In this document: piece by piece, positions 24,251-36,320 of the stretch
Position numbering within the stretch: the stretch's first letter is position 1
Layout: every line of letters begins with the position of its first letter
Origin: Leptobrachium leishanense
Lineage: Eukaryota; Chordata; Amphibia; Anura; Megophryidae
Assembly: GCA_009667805.1 (NCBI GenBank)
Contig: CM019064.1
Span: 78,056,400-78,120,399 of the forward strand
Direction of reading: 5' to 3'
DNA: 64,000 nt
The notes under the pieces: model-generated
Told to the model about the DNA's origin: nothing
Database searches by the model: none
The model's input: only the letters and a program-made list of their open reading frames with translations
Position numbers and translations under genes: made by a program

Positions 24251-24926
24251 CTCTGTCATAGACTTTGTCATTGCCTCTGCACGTCTGAGTATTTGTGATC
24301 CCCTTAAGTTGTTGACGTGTCTATGAACTCTCCCAGGCATTGCTATGACACCCATGGTGGTATTAAAAAGGAGTGCCAAAAGAAGGTCCTCCGAGTGTCT
24401 CTCTTGGTATGTCTTGGCTGCAATCATGAGTGCTTCGTGTTTAAGACTTAAAAAAAATAAAATCATTAAAAAATGTGGGGGGAAAAAGATTGCATTGCAA
24501 AAAAATACTACAATTGAGCAAAGAAAACAAAAGTAAAAGCTTTGAAGAATGCAGGAAATGAGAGAAAAATGTGAAACTCTGATCCGAAGTAAAGAGAAGT
24601 AACCATGGTTCTACTTAAGTCTCTCCAGCATTTATTTATTTATAAAAAGGTATTTTACCAGGAATTTTTTGCTGTTGCAAAAAAGTGTTAATCAAAACGT
24701 TGACCTTTTAAACAGACATCAGCTGGGTACCTGCGTTAGGTTTCACTCTTGCTATAACCATTTCCCTTAAATAAATGTGTCTGCACAGTTCTGCTTGTAA
24801 CATATTAAAAAAACAACTTTTTTAGGATTATTGCCTAATCTGACAATTTTTCATAGCGTTCCATTAGCATCTCAAACTTTTTTTGGTCAAAGTCATGATT
24901 GTGTTTTAAAGCCCTTTGTCCAAGAC

Positions 24927-25118
24927 AATAACAGGCCTATTCACTAAAAGGTGAAACTCAGGAGACTTGGCAAGAGAAGAGAACAATCTAGACCAAATAA
25001 AAGATTTGGAAAGTGAGATAAATGGGAGAATGTTTCTGGTTTGGGTATTTTGACCTGGATTTGTCACTTCTCCTGCCAATTCTCCTGAGTTTCACCTTTA
25101 GTGAATAGACCTGTTATT
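24927..25118. repeat. 192-bp palindromic MITE
   Basis: The ends are inverted copies: AATAACAGGCCTATTCAC with GTGAATAGACCTGTTATT, and GGTGAAACTCAGGAGA with TCTCCTGAGTTTCACC. The centre includes AAGTGAGATAAATGGGAGAA, shared with the larger hairpin at 44.49-44.88 kb, so the two are relatives. Non-coding. Confidence 0.8.
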
Positions 25119-25548
25119 CTAGATCTCTCACAGTGCGGGTTTTAAAACTCTGATCATATCGACTATAAAGACACACTGTTGCTGCTAGAGTTTTTGTGTA
25201 GACAAAATAAAAAATACCCTGCCTTTCCTAAGAAAAACAATGTTTTGAAGCTCCTTCGTCCTGGCATACTTTGTGATACATTGTACTTGATTTCTGACTA
25301 TAACGAAACTGGATCTTTGGACTATTAAGGCTCTAAACACGAAATGCCGAGTTAAGTCAAATCATTGCAGTTTGGTTCTTACATCAGAGTTGCACTCGTC
25401 CAGCGTCAGCTCGTTCATTCCTAAAGGGAAAAGTCTACTTATGTTTCACATACCCTTGTTACGTTGGTGATATTAGCTGAATATTCCTTCAATGACAGCA
25501 CAAGCCAAAACTAAGCAATTGGTACTTGACTATAGCGTTGTAACTTAC
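25119..25548. other. orai2 intron, no gene
   Basis: Unrecognised sequence between two MITEs. Confidence 0.4.
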
Positions 25549-25551
25549 TGA

Positions 25552-25980
25552 GGCTAGGGTCAGACGAACGCATTTTTCACGTTGTCCGTGAAAATGTGAG
25601 TTCGAACGAACGGTCGTATTTTTTCACGGAATACGCGATAGCGGTCATACGATGCGTTTTTCGTCCGTGATTTTGTACGGATCATCAATAAAATACTTTT
25701 TGTGTCTGGACGCTATGTTGGCCGGACATTAGCAGCGTCTGACGTCTCCTAATCACACACACATACACGCCTCTAGCGGACGCAGCGCACTCTGTACGTC
25801 AGTACTAGCGGTTTGACGTTCTATAAAAAATGCGTTCGTTTGCCACTTGCGTTGCGCGGACGAACATTCGTGCGGCCGTACTTCGTGTGTTCCCCACCAT
25901 TGGACGTCATTTGCTGCTAGCACGGCCGTGATTTCGTGCGGCTAAACGCACGTTAATACTGCGTTAGTCTGACCCTAGCC
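25552..25980 (+). mobile_element. TTA-flanked MITE, Harbinger-like, copy 1
   Basis: 429 bp with inverted ends GGCTAGGGTCAGACGAACGC and GCGTTAGTCTGACCCTAGCC. Flanks are TGA (left) and TTA (right). Three more copies have TTA or TAA duplications. A 3-bp TWA duplication points to PIF/Harbinger. CpG-rich and non-coding. Confidence 0.8.
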
Positions 25981-25987
25981 TTAGGGG

Positions 25988-26240
25988 GACCATATCGGCC
26001 ATGTTTAAAGGGACACATATTGCGATTTCATACAGAGGGGAGGAGTATAGGAAAAAGTGCTGCTTTGCAACATGTATAACTCATATGCTGCAGGAAGGAA
26101 ATCAAAGCAAGTCACTGGGATTACTTTTTTGATTCCTTACCTGCAGCATATGCATTCTACATGCTGCGGGGTGGCATTTTCATGCACTGCCCATCAGCAT
26201 GAATAAATTATGTGTCCCTTTAAAAATGTCCGATATGGTC
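25988..26240. repeat. 253-bp foldback element adjoining the MITE
   Basis: The ends pair as GACCATATCGGCCATGTTTA with the complement of TAAAAATGTCCGATATGGTC. Further pairs include AGGGACACATA and TATGTGTCCCT, and CATATGCTGCAGG and CCTGCAGCATATG. It begins 8 bp from the end of the TTA-flanked MITE. Confidence 0.75.
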
Positions 26241-27676
26241 ATCCTAAACGTACTCTTTGTCTACTCACCACTTTAATATTTAACCATGTCTATCTTTTGG
26301 ACTTTATTAAAGTGTTGTGTCTTCTGCGCAGAGAATCGTCACGACAATTATGTCTACTATTGATCCCTGGAGTATTTTTACACGGCTTTATAATTTAATT
26401 ATCTTTGCACACTTGGTTTGAATTAAAAGCTAAGGCGCGCATGTTGAAAATTTGCAGTTTCTGCATTGATTGTTTTCAGTGTCACTTGGGCAATATGCAC
26501 TTATGAATCACAAGCTAGGATTTAATACAGTGAAGTCATCATACAGACTGAAGGAAACATTGGCTAATGTGACAAAGTCACTGGACACAAGTATCAGTGC
26601 TTTGGTTTCTGCTTTATTGTGCAGCCATTACAGGGTATAATATGAACAAATACAAAATAAACACCTACTCCTGGATGAAGAGGCTAACCTCACATTTCAG
26701 CATATCTGTTTGATGGTGACTAAACCGTTTACCAACCTATAAAAGCAAAATGTTGTGTTCCTTTCTCCTGTGCTCGGGCTCTGGATTAGGATTAGGCTTC
26801 CTCTCCCTCTGCACTCTGCACACATCTCCTATAAAGGGCAGGGCAGTCCCAACAATCAGCTGTTAACCCTATAGTGGAAAATGGAATCCTCCATCTGCCG
26901 GTTGATAAACCTATGGTCTACCACCCTGCCCCTAATCACACTGTCACACTACTGTAAGCATATAAACCCAGTCAGGGAAACGTAAAGAGAGATATAACTT
27001 AAATGCATGACTATGGCATACACCTTGACATGCTTACCTATGAACAAAAACTCCAACAATTGCATTCCGTTTATAAAATTGGGACAATTTGTAACCTAAT
27101 AATGTCAAAAAAATATTAAAACGGGGTATTGTCACTGAATATGCAGTTTATTGTCAGTGGTCACAATCTGATCTGTCACTACACCTTTGATCGTTTGGCA
27201 TTAATGAACACTACCAGTCTAATATTTTTTCTCTGGGCCTCGTCGCTATAGATTGTGACCCAAATAGTTGGATCAGATATGAGGGTGTATACTATGGCAA
27301 AAGACTAACGATTGATGCTAATTTAATAAACCCCTTTAAATAGATCCTCAGAGGTCCACAGGGAATTCTACAACTTTTTGTGGTTCCCTTTAATGTAAAA
27401 ATATGGAGCTGCACCCAAGCACCATTTTTTAGGTTTTTGGTTTTGATTGTTGTGAAGGTAGAAACAGCATATTGGTGAAGGTAAATGGGTGTGTGTGTAA
27501 TATTTTATTCACTAGTTTTGTTGCTGGTACTTTATATTAATATTGCTTTTGTGGTTCACGACAACACACTTGAAATGTGCCTCATTGAAATTAGTGATGT
27601 TGGAAATTAGCTTGTTCTAGGTGTATGTCCTCTTGTTTCCTGATCTTGGACTGTTTATTTACAAATCGGTGTAGGT
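26241..27676. other. orai2 intron, no gene
   Basis: No coding frame or transposon end that I can support. Confidence 0.4.
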
Positions 27677-28295
27677 GTTCTGCCCATCGAGCGAACTTGC
27701 CATAATGGCGAACCCGCCTCACTTCCGGTGCACCTACGTCACCAAAAGCGAGGCGGATCAGCTGGATACAGCATCCGGAATGGCAGTCAAACCTCTGATC
27801 AGCTGCAGATAGGATGGAATTACTTCCTCATACACCAACCCAGGGCCCGCCCACTGCAGCCACGTCATCCAACCCTGCTGTGTAACATCCAACCCTGCAC
27901 TCTGTATAACACACAACCCCCCCTCTCACGGCTCTGTATAACGCACAAGCCTACTGACTGTGACCCGCACACCCTGAATATATAGAGGAATCTTGAAATA
28001 GACAGTGTCCTCTATATATTCAGGGTGTGCTGCTCACAGTCAGTAGGCTTGTGCACTATACAGTGCCGTGGGAAGGGGGTTGTGTGTTACATGAGGAAGT
28101 AATTCCTTCCTGTCTGCAGCTGATCAGAGTTTTGACTTTCAATCACTCCTTTGACGGAGGTTCGCTGATCCGGATCACAGGGTTCACTGCCATTCCGGAT
28201 GCTGTATCCAGCTGATCCGCCTCACTTTTGGTGACGTAGGTGCACCGGAAGTGACGCGGTTCGCCATTATGGCAACTTCGCTCGATGGGCAGAAC
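27677..28295. mobile_element. 619-bp foldback element with long arms
   Basis: Two arms of about 280-300 bp are inverted copies around a centre near 27.99 kb. The outer ends pair GTTCTGCCCATCGAGCGAA with its complement. Inner pairs include CTGATCAGCTGCAG / CTGCAGCTGATCAG and CTATATATTCAGGGTGTG. The arms differ by substitutions and small indels. Non-coding. Confidence 0.8.
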
Positions 28296-29625
28296 ATAGG
28301 CCATGACATTAGCTGGTATAACTGACAAGGTCCTCATCTTCTGAGTTTGGGTGACAAAGCAGCAACTTAAACAAATCTGCTTTGGCACCTAATGAACCCC
28401 ATAAGAGCAGAGGCCTGGAAGCAGCTCCCAGCTACTGCAAGTTGATGAGAAAGATCTGGCAGAGTCAGTACAAGCAGCGGCACCACTACGGGTCATTGGT
28501 CACTCAGAAGATCATACAACAGAAAGTGATTGTTAAATGAGCATCAGACCAGAAAGAACATAAGGGTGGTGGGAGATATATGAGAGATATGAGTCTTAGG
28601 CCTTCCAAAATCACTAAGACTCAGATTCTTCTGGACACATATTTTACTCGGGTTTCTGCTAGGTTCTCTTCTGTTCCAGCATTGCTCCTGGGGCTACAGT
28701 ACATCGGCAGCAAAATATTGAAGGCCTCGTGCAGAAAAAAGGTACAGTTATGCCCCTGGTTAGCATATACAGGACCTGTCACTCCATTGGCATTGTGGTG
28801 GGATTATGAAAAGTATGATCATATTTTGTAACTAAATTATCATAATTTCTTAGGTGGAGTGCTCTGAATTTAGTGTGATGTACATATATATATACACACA
28901 AACACACACACCACTGAGACCTGAAAACAATTGGCTCCTAGAATTTTTAGTAGGCTATCAGATTTGGAAAGTATTATTCATTCCCTTATTTTTTTATTTT
29001 ACTATTTTAATTGCTTTTCTGAATATTTTATTTAATTAAAAATCTCCAGCCACAATATTATTCCTGCAGAATTTAAAGAAAGAGGTGGTTTCACAGAGAG
29101 GCTTATGACAAGTTGTGCCTAGGAGAAAACAACTCTCGAGCGAAACGTTCCAGAGCCAGGTTCGGGCTCCCAAGAACGTGAGCAGGTGACTGTCAAACGC
29201 ATATCACGGATATCCTGTTTATTGATATACTACCCTATGATGTGATCTGTTATTATATTTTGGAGACCCTGAGAACACAACCCGGGAGCACTGCGGCAGG
29301 GGGGCTGGCCCTAAATAACCCCAAGCTGTTACAACAAGAGCTTGTCGCTCTACAAAGTGAGTGTATAGAACTCTGATATTTACTACACATTGCTACTTGT
29401 TATACAGTATTATGCTATGTGCTGTACTTATATCACTTTAAGGTTATATAGAGTTTTTGAGAAAGCATGACCTGCATAAGAACTTTTTCTCCACGTTTGC
29501 AGAATAAGTGTTTCCTTTCATATATCCGCAAACATTTGTTGGTGGTAAGGGAGTGCTGTCCTGTTGCTATCTATCTCCTACTGGTGTTATATTCCCTGAT
29601 ATAAACAAGAACACTCTCTAGTGTG
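28296..29625. other. orai2 intron, no gene
   Basis: Includes a (TA)n(CA)n microsatellite near 28880-28911. No coding support. Confidence 0.4.
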
Positions 29626-29633
29626 GCTGAGAA

Positions 29634-30048
29634 CAGGGTTGGACTGGGACATAAAATCAGCCCTGGACTTCATCCAGACCGGCCCACTTTAATTGTGCAA
29701 ACACGCACAAAAATAGTATATTAAATATAAACCAACCCGGTCGCTCAACCAGTCCCTCTACAGATACCGGAGTTATTGCACAGCGATTGGGTAAAGCAAC
29801 GCAGTGGTACTGAGGTTGAGCGCACACCATGTCTTAAGGTGTGGCGGATGTGCAGCGGGTCTCACCGGTACGGTGGCCCCAATACGAGACTGTGGCAGAC
29901 TGTGTCTGTTTTATAGATGGTGAGAAAGTTCTCATCTCACCCATTAAGGGCAGTGTGAGTCGCGCGGTGAACCAGCATTCACACTGGCCCACTGAGCCAT
30001 CAGCCCGCCGGGTATCTCCCTGTAGACCCGATGGCCAGTACATGGCTG
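29634..30048. mobile_element. Non-autonomous hAT element
   Basis: Perfect 8-bp duplication GCTGAGAA at 29626-29633 and 30049-30056. The left end CAGGGTTGGACTGGGACA is typical of a hAT terminus; the right end, GATGGCCAGTACATGGCTG, is a degenerate complement. 415 bp, non-coding, and 0.4 kb from the first orai2 coding exon. Confidence 0.85.
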
Positions 30049-30471
30049 GCTGAGAAGAACCTACCAAAGTCAAGCTCTAGTTCTTAATAATAATTCAGCC
30101 TTAAAAGAAAGATGGAAATTTAAGAAATAGAACTTGTACACAGGAAAAATTTGCTGTATTTGTAACACATGAAACATCCCCACACTTAGTGTGAACTGGC
30201 ACACAATCCACACTCTCTTGACACTCAAAGGAGCAGCCATCAATGTGCTCATGGAATCATCATCAGGAACACAGATGATTCAGTCAATTTTTCTTAAATT
30301 TACTGAATACAAGTTGAACATGAACTTGAAACAATACATTTCCATTTATTTCAGGTACCATCCACAAACTAACAATAAAATCCCTCGATGAGAGCTATAT
30401 ATCTAGACTAGACATTGATAAATCAGATATTTCCTTCTCTCATTTGGCCAAACGTTATAAAAGAACCTTAC

Positions 30472-30710
30472 CATTGCAAAACCTGAAAGCAAAGCAGAGG
30501 TACGACTGGAAGCCTTTAGCTTGGCTCTACTGAGATACAGTTTCCTCCATGAAAGGGCTTGTACAGAGTGATGATTAGAGGTCACCAGTTCCAGATAGCT
30601 GCGTCTGACCCAGTCTCTGTAGTCCATGCCTTTATTTCCACGCTCGGACACAGCAGGGGTGGAAGGATCCACGGGGATGTTTAGATCGCTGCTCATGATT
30701 GTTCTGAGCT
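30472..30710 (-). CDS. orai2: ORAI2 first coding exon with start codon
   Basis: The ATG at 30696-30694 opens a 75-codon exon ending at 30472 with donor GTAAGG. The join to the next exon is in phase 0 (GFAM | VAMVE). An acceptor CTCCAG ends at 30711, leaving 14 nt of 5' UTR in the exon, so at least one untranslated exon lies further right. The longer reading frame to 30720 runs through this acceptor and is not real. Seen: [12 protein letters not shown] at the N terminus, then [36 protein letters not shown] and [12 protein letters not shown] at the start of TM1. Arg65 corresponds to ORAI1 Arg91 at the cytosolic mouth of the pore. The N terminus lacks the proline/arginine-rich extension of ORAI1. 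The exon is intact. Confidence 0.96.
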
Positions 30711-31295
30711 CTGGAGACAAACACAGTTAAAAAAAGAAATCAGCGCTCAGAAATATTTCTGTCTCCTGAGAAATGCCTATGAGAACTTCTCTCCTGCCCC
30801 CCCCCACACCAAAATATAGCAAAATGCCAAACATCTGACACACATGTATTTTTTTTTCCTGAGGAAAGTGATCAACATTAAATGGAACAGAATTTTCAGT
30901 TCAAGTACATCTGGTGCGATTTGACCTGGCGCTACAGCTAAACCAAGTTAAGTTCAGAAATTGCATCATGATCTTTCAAAAAATGTTTATTTTGAGATTT
31001 TAGTTTTCCTTACAAAGTGCTGCAGGACATTCTTTGCCAGGGGAGTGTCAGTGTGTGAAAGAGCAACATGCAAAAGATCAGTTAAGAATCAAGACGTTCT
31101 CCTTACCTTTAGCTACATTTATTTCTCCTTTTTTTCTTTTCCATAGAAAAATTTAAAAAAGCAAGGCATTCACTTGTGCCTAATTTTGGTAACTTTCAGT
31201 CTTTAATTCTAATAAACAAGGATTATATGTTGCCATATCTTTGTACATAAAGGAGATCTATCGCCAGTAAGTGTGGAGGCGATGGCATAATACAT
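30711..31295. other. orai2 upstream intron, no exon found
   Basis: Contains a poly-C run near 30800 and T-rich tracts. No exon recognised. Confidence 0.4.
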
Positions 31296-31298
31296 TTA

Positions 31299-31725
31299 GG
31301 CTGGGGTCAGACGAACGCAATGCGAACCCGCATGCGGCCACACTTTATCACGGCCGTAGTAGCAGCAAATGACGGCCAATGATGGGCAATATACGAAGTA
31401 CGGCCGCACGAAAGTGCGGCTGCCCAACGCAAGTGCCAAACAAACGCATTTTTTCGAGAACGTGATACCGCTAGTACTGACGTACAGAGTGCGCTGCATC
31501 CGCTAGCGGCGTGTGTGCGTGATTAGGAGACGTCAGACGCTGCTAATGTCCGGCCAACATAACGTCCAGACGCAAAAAGGGTTTTATTGATGATCCGTAC
31601 AAAATCACGGACAAAAATGCGCATCGTATGACCGCTATCGCGTATTCCGTGAAAAAAATACGTCCATTCGTTCGAACGCACTTTTTCACGGACGACGTGA
31701 AAAATGCGTTCGTCTGACCCTAGCC
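31299..31725 (-). mobile_element. TTA-flanked MITE, Harbinger-like, copy 2
   Basis: 427 bp between perfect TTA duplications (31296-31298, 31726-31728). Ends GGCTGGGGTCAGACGAACGC and GCGTTCGTCTGACCCTAGCC. Minus orientation relative to copy 1. Confidence 0.85.
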
Positions 31726-31728
31726 TTA

Positions 31729-32770
31729 ACACATTGTTAAATCAAAAACCGAAACCGCCTCACTGCAGCAGTTAAACTTTGAAACCCTGCAACTCAATTC
31801 TTTACACCATACAAGTTCAAGTTAGATGTCTTTAGACAGGTCAGAGTCTGGCCTTTCCAATGATACCAAACATGATGATTTAAAATCTAAAAGAGAAAAA
31901 AAAACAAATAAAATATTTTTATTTTGTGGGTTTTTTTGGAGAGGGGATTTTGGGGTGTAGAGCAAAATTGCATGGTGGGGCCTGAGAAAATGTTTAAATC
32001 GGTCAACTTTAAAGACGGACCTGCTTCCAACTGATTTACAGCTGTAGGGACTGCTCCCTTATTATAACTTCATATTATATGTTGCTGTGATACACAGAAT
32101 TACTATGTTAACCCACTTCTGATATCGATATTATACATACTGGATATTCAGTTACTGAAAATTTATTAAAATCCAAATCCAACGACTTTTGAGTTTTGTC
32201 CTTTCAGAAAATGTTTTGTTATGCAGCTCTATACGTGTTACTCGGAGTTCCTTTAAGTATTAAGCCAACGATTGTCCCCTCTGTAGGTCTGGACTCTACA
32301 TTTGCTGGTGTTTTTAACATTCCCTTAACATGACCCTACAAGCCACTAATGAGACCCTACGAGAACATTCCTTCTGAGACGGTTTTCAGTGAAGTCAATT
32401 GAGAAACACGTAGTACTAATTTATAATAGTTTCATCTGAGAAGCATTCCTATGTGGAGTGCAGGCTCTTGTGACATTACGTGTCGTGTATTCACCTGACT
32501 GCATTTATGCCATACTAAAACTGTGAAAGGGAAATGGTCTCTTTAAATAAAATCCAAGTTAGTCATAATAAACCCTGTAGTATTTATTTGTAAACACAAA
32601 CGCAATGAAAAGTACTTATTGACTCCTCTGGACTCCCACCCCAATGTAACCTCTTTCATATTTTTGCCAAACACTGCAAAAATTTGTCTTGCTACTTGGT
32701 GACAGCCTCATGGTGGTCAGTGTGCTCCTATCCAATCAGATGCCTCTCAGTGCACATAATGCATGACGAC
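31729..32770. other. No gene; isolated repeat module
   Basis: At 31838-31876 the recurrent module (TGGCCTTTCCAATGATACCA) occurs without clear element ends. The rest is unrecognised. Confidence 0.4.
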
Positions 32771-33777
32771 AGTGAAATTGCGAGTGTGGGGCAGGGGTGG
32801 GCACTTGACCCCGGGCACCTGTAGGGGAGGTGCATCACAAGCAGGGGCCGGCCGACTTGTTACCCAGGTTCGGTGCCTAGCCCTTCAACCACTGCGGGAT
32901 GACATCTTACATGGCAGGGGAATCTCAATAAAGAGATGTTGGGGGTCATTTGGACCCCCGTATCTCTTCTTCAACCAAGTAATGTCAGATGCCAGTTCCT
33001 GGCCTCTCCAATGATACCAAAAAAGCCCAGATAATCTGTAAAAATAATAAAAATAAATATATTTTCTTTTTTTCCCTGGTTTTTCATCAAAAGTGGCAAA
33101 GTAGGAGGTTCTTTTTTTGGAGTCATTGGAAAGGCCAGATACTGGCCTTTCTAATGACACAAAACACAACTAAGTAATCTGTAAAAATAATTAAAAAATA
33201 ATAAAAATATTCAATTTTTTCTTCTTTTTTTCCTCCGTAAGTGGCAGCATTATTCACTTTCCAATAATAAAGTGAATAATATTGCTGCTATACCTCACCT
33301 TCTCATGTCACATAGCAGCAGAAAGTGTGGAAGGGATGGAGCAATGCGTTATTACACATTGTTTCATTGAAAACTTAATCTGCTGCGAAGAGTGCAGCGG
33401 GGTCCTTTAGACCGCTGCATCACCATAATGTTCTCCCCACAAGGTCAAGTCAAGTGTCACTGGAAAGGATAGAGTCTGGCCTTTCTGATGATATCAAACA
33501 TGACCATATAATGTGTAAAAACAAAAAAGTGTGGGGAAAAAACTTTTTGCAAAATGATTTTTTTCCTCTGTTCTAGGGCAGTGGCATTATTCCCTTATAT
33601 CGCAAACAATGTCGCTGTACTAATTAACCTTCTCATTTCCCCTCATTTCCCACACTGTGAGCAAATTTGGAAGTGATGGCATAATGTGGTACTATGCATT
33701 ATTTCATCTAAAACATGGGGGGGGGGCGCTAGGGGAGGACTTGCCCCCAGGCGTCTCATAACCTTGCTACGCCGCTT
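32771..33777. mobile_element. Probable hAT-type element with repeated module
   Basis: Resembles the 5178-6023 element: a similar GGCAC.TGCC-like start and three copies of the GGAAAGGCCAGA / CCTTTCCAATGATACC module at about 32.99, 33.13 and 33.46 kb. The right end is CCTTGCTACGCCGCTTG, close to the common hAT end CAGCGGCGTAGCAAGG. The left end is degraded, so limits are approximate. Confidence 0.5.
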
Positions 33778-34102
33778 GAGGGAAACGTGTCAATATGGTG
33801 TATTTGGAAACATTTGCTAAAAGATTTCATATCTAGATCACTTGTATGAAGCATGGCGACAGGCAACTTGTATTTTCCATAAGCAAATAATATTGGCTTG
33901 TATCCACTAAAACCTGCATACTCGATACCTAGCAAGTAAATACAAGTGAAATAAGGAGCGAGACGGATATGTGGCATGAAATTGATACCATACACCTCAC
34001 TGATATTTAATGCTTGCCCTCTATCCGGTAGGATTACCAGCAATGACAATCAGGGCTGCCCATATGCAAAACACCAGCAAAACCCATAGAAAACCCTTGT
34101 AT
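33778..34102. other. Spacer, no gene
   Basis: Unrecognised sequence between two transposons; the frame on the minus strand here shows no known domain. Confidence 0.4.
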
Positions 34103-34106
34103 TTAA

Positions 34107-35125
34107 CCCCTTCACTGCTGAGCCATTTCACCTCTGTGTGCTGAGCTCATTTTGACCATTTTGTGCTCATCATGTTTAAACGTGATTTGAAGTCATGTTT
34201 TTTTATACGACCCAGACAAATTATATATCTTTTTTTTTGCAGATTCACAATATATTATTATAAGTGAATTCCCATTAGATTTCAGTCATTTACAGCATGC
34301 AAAATAATTTTCTTCAGATTTTATCCTCTGAGCCTTTGTGGTTATATATTCTGTGGGTTATTCTTGTTAAAAAAAAAAAATAGAAAAATACAGTAACAGG
34401 TTCCCATTTCTAACAAAAACTGAAAAAAAAAACACAAAATTTTTCATTGAAGGAAATAAGGTCAGTTTGTGTAGCATCGTTGTTCACGTTATAATTGAAG
34501 AGTGAGCAATATTGCTGAATTATTACAAAAAAAGAGACTTTTTATTAATTTTAATCAATTTATTTTATTTTTATTCTATTTTTAAATGTAAAATGGCCAT
34601 GCTCTGGTCGTTCCAATGATATCAAACATGACCCTCTACCTTGTACTGATTGGGAGATATGGGGTCTGAAAGACCCCCATATCTCTAACATAGGGAATCC
34701 ACTGGCCGGCTATGTGGGGATTCTATTTCTGACATCATCGGGCACATGATGTCAACAACGACAGTGGACGAGGGGAGGCCTAGGAGGCAGGGATGACATT
34801 CAAGATGTCAGCCCCCACCGGAATAAGGCCGAGATCCGGTGCCGAAAGTCACCGGATCGTAGTATCAGCATGTATGGGGTTTAGAGGGACATTGTTAGAA
34901 AGGTCAGACTGTGTTCTTTCCAGCGTTACCTCTCTTGTTGCTGTACCCCTTACTGATGGGGAGATAGAGGGGTCCAAATGGCCCCCCTCTCCTTCAGGCA
35001 CTCTCCCGGCTCTGGTAGGGGGACGCCTGAAACTGAGTGCCCCGGTTGGAGTATAAAAGCGAGGTTCTGACTTCAAGGGAAGTCAGTTCACTGCAGGACC
35101 CCAGCCGAAAAGGTGAGTATGGGGG
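34107..35125 (-). mobile_element. TTAA-type element, truncated copy
   Basis: Starts at TTAA (34103-34106) with CCCCTTCACTGCTGAGCCAT, the complement of the right end of the element at 36321-37466, so it is in the opposite orientation. Shared interior includes CCAATGATATCAAACATGACC-like and AAAAGGTGAGTATG words. It stops near the G run at 35121, missing about 110 bp. Non-coding. Confidence 0.7.
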
Positions 35126-36316
35126 GGGGGGTCTATCTCTGTGCAGATCCCATGTGTGGGGGACATCCATCGCACGCAATATGCGATCAACAGGACTTTT
35201 GCTCCAAATGATTAGAATTTACAGCATATTACAGAGTGTTCTCTATAGCAATGACTGGCAAACCAATCAGCAAGTTCCCATTCTGATGTGAACTTGCAGA
35301 ATGGATTAAAATCAAAGATTTTGATTTTAATCTGATTTGTTTAATTTAAATCTGATTTTTTTTTATTTAAAATCGGATTTACATTAATGCAATGCTTTGG
35401 GGGAACATCTATCTAAAGATAATTTTCTATTTAAGATACATTATAGTTCAAAGGTTATTCAGCATGAAATATAGCTTAGTTATGCAGTTCATGGAATATT
35501 TACATTTTTGGTAAACAAAATTAAATTAATCCAAGTTATCCAAGCTGTGATCACATGCAATTTTCCAACAGAAAAAATAATATAAAGTAAATAAATGTAA
35601 GATGTTCCATGTTAGATGGAACTCTGTAGTGGACTGTTTTGAAAAATATATATCAAGTGATGAAAGTTTGTGAGCAAAATTGGAAAAACACATGCTGAGC
35701 ATCCTAAAAACCCATCTCAGAAGCTTCTTCTTGCAAGGAGAAACCTGCAGGTAGTACATAGAATATTGAATGAGTCTGAACAAATCTATTTAGAGAAATT
35801 TCCCAAGCGTCGCAAAATGAGGAGTTGGCTCTAAAGATATCCTAATGGCTTTGCTCACACCCAGCACAGGAAGAGAGGCTTGGAAGCAGTTCTGAGAAAT
35901 AAAATATGATGAGCTGACCTTAGCAAGGTGACGCTGTACACCTTTCATTTTACTACCCAAATAGATATTGCCGGCAAGTTTGACATTTAGAGAAATTTTG
36001 AAAACAGTTGCTTAATTTATAACCAATTTGGTATTACTGTTTGCAATGTATTGATGATAAGTGTTTGTAAGCATTTTACCACATGGACATATATTCACGT
36101 TACAGTTTAAGATTTTGTTTACGAATAGATGAAATCACTCTGAAACACAATTTTTTTCTGTACTGTGTTGTGGTGTGTCAGTAGGCATTTACTGTGAAAT
36201 AATAGAAAACCAAAATTGACAGAACTGCCCTGACATCGTGGGGTTCTTCTAAATTGATCTACGCAACAGTAGTGAAGGTCCTGTATTATCCCTTGCCATC
36301 GCGGAGGAGAATTATC
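35126..36316. other. No gene; AAATCTGATTT-rich low-complexity patch
   Basis: 35305-35385 repeats TTAAATCTGATTT / GATTTTAATC words. The rest is unrecognised AT-rich DNA. Confidence 0.4.
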
Positions 36317-36320
36317 TTAA

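Larger units (their letters stand above)
17759..30471 (-). other. orai2: orai2 coding intron
   Basis: Intron of 12,713 bp between the two coding exons, donor GTAAGG at 30471 and acceptor CCAG at 17759 on the minus strand. It contains the CR1-like LINE at 17.8-19.9 kb, a family 1 copy (20.7-21.5 kb), a CR1-like 3' fragment (22.4 kb), a GTCTCTG-rich simple repeat (24.0 kb), several palindromic MITEs (24.9-26.2 kb), a foldback element (27.7-28.3 kb) and a hAT element (29.6-30.0 kb). Confidence 0.9.

Noticed and set aside
23897..24326. Three overlapping Cys/Leu/Val-rich open frames
   Set aside because: They arise from the GTCTCTG-like simple repeat, read in different frames; no domain or start context.
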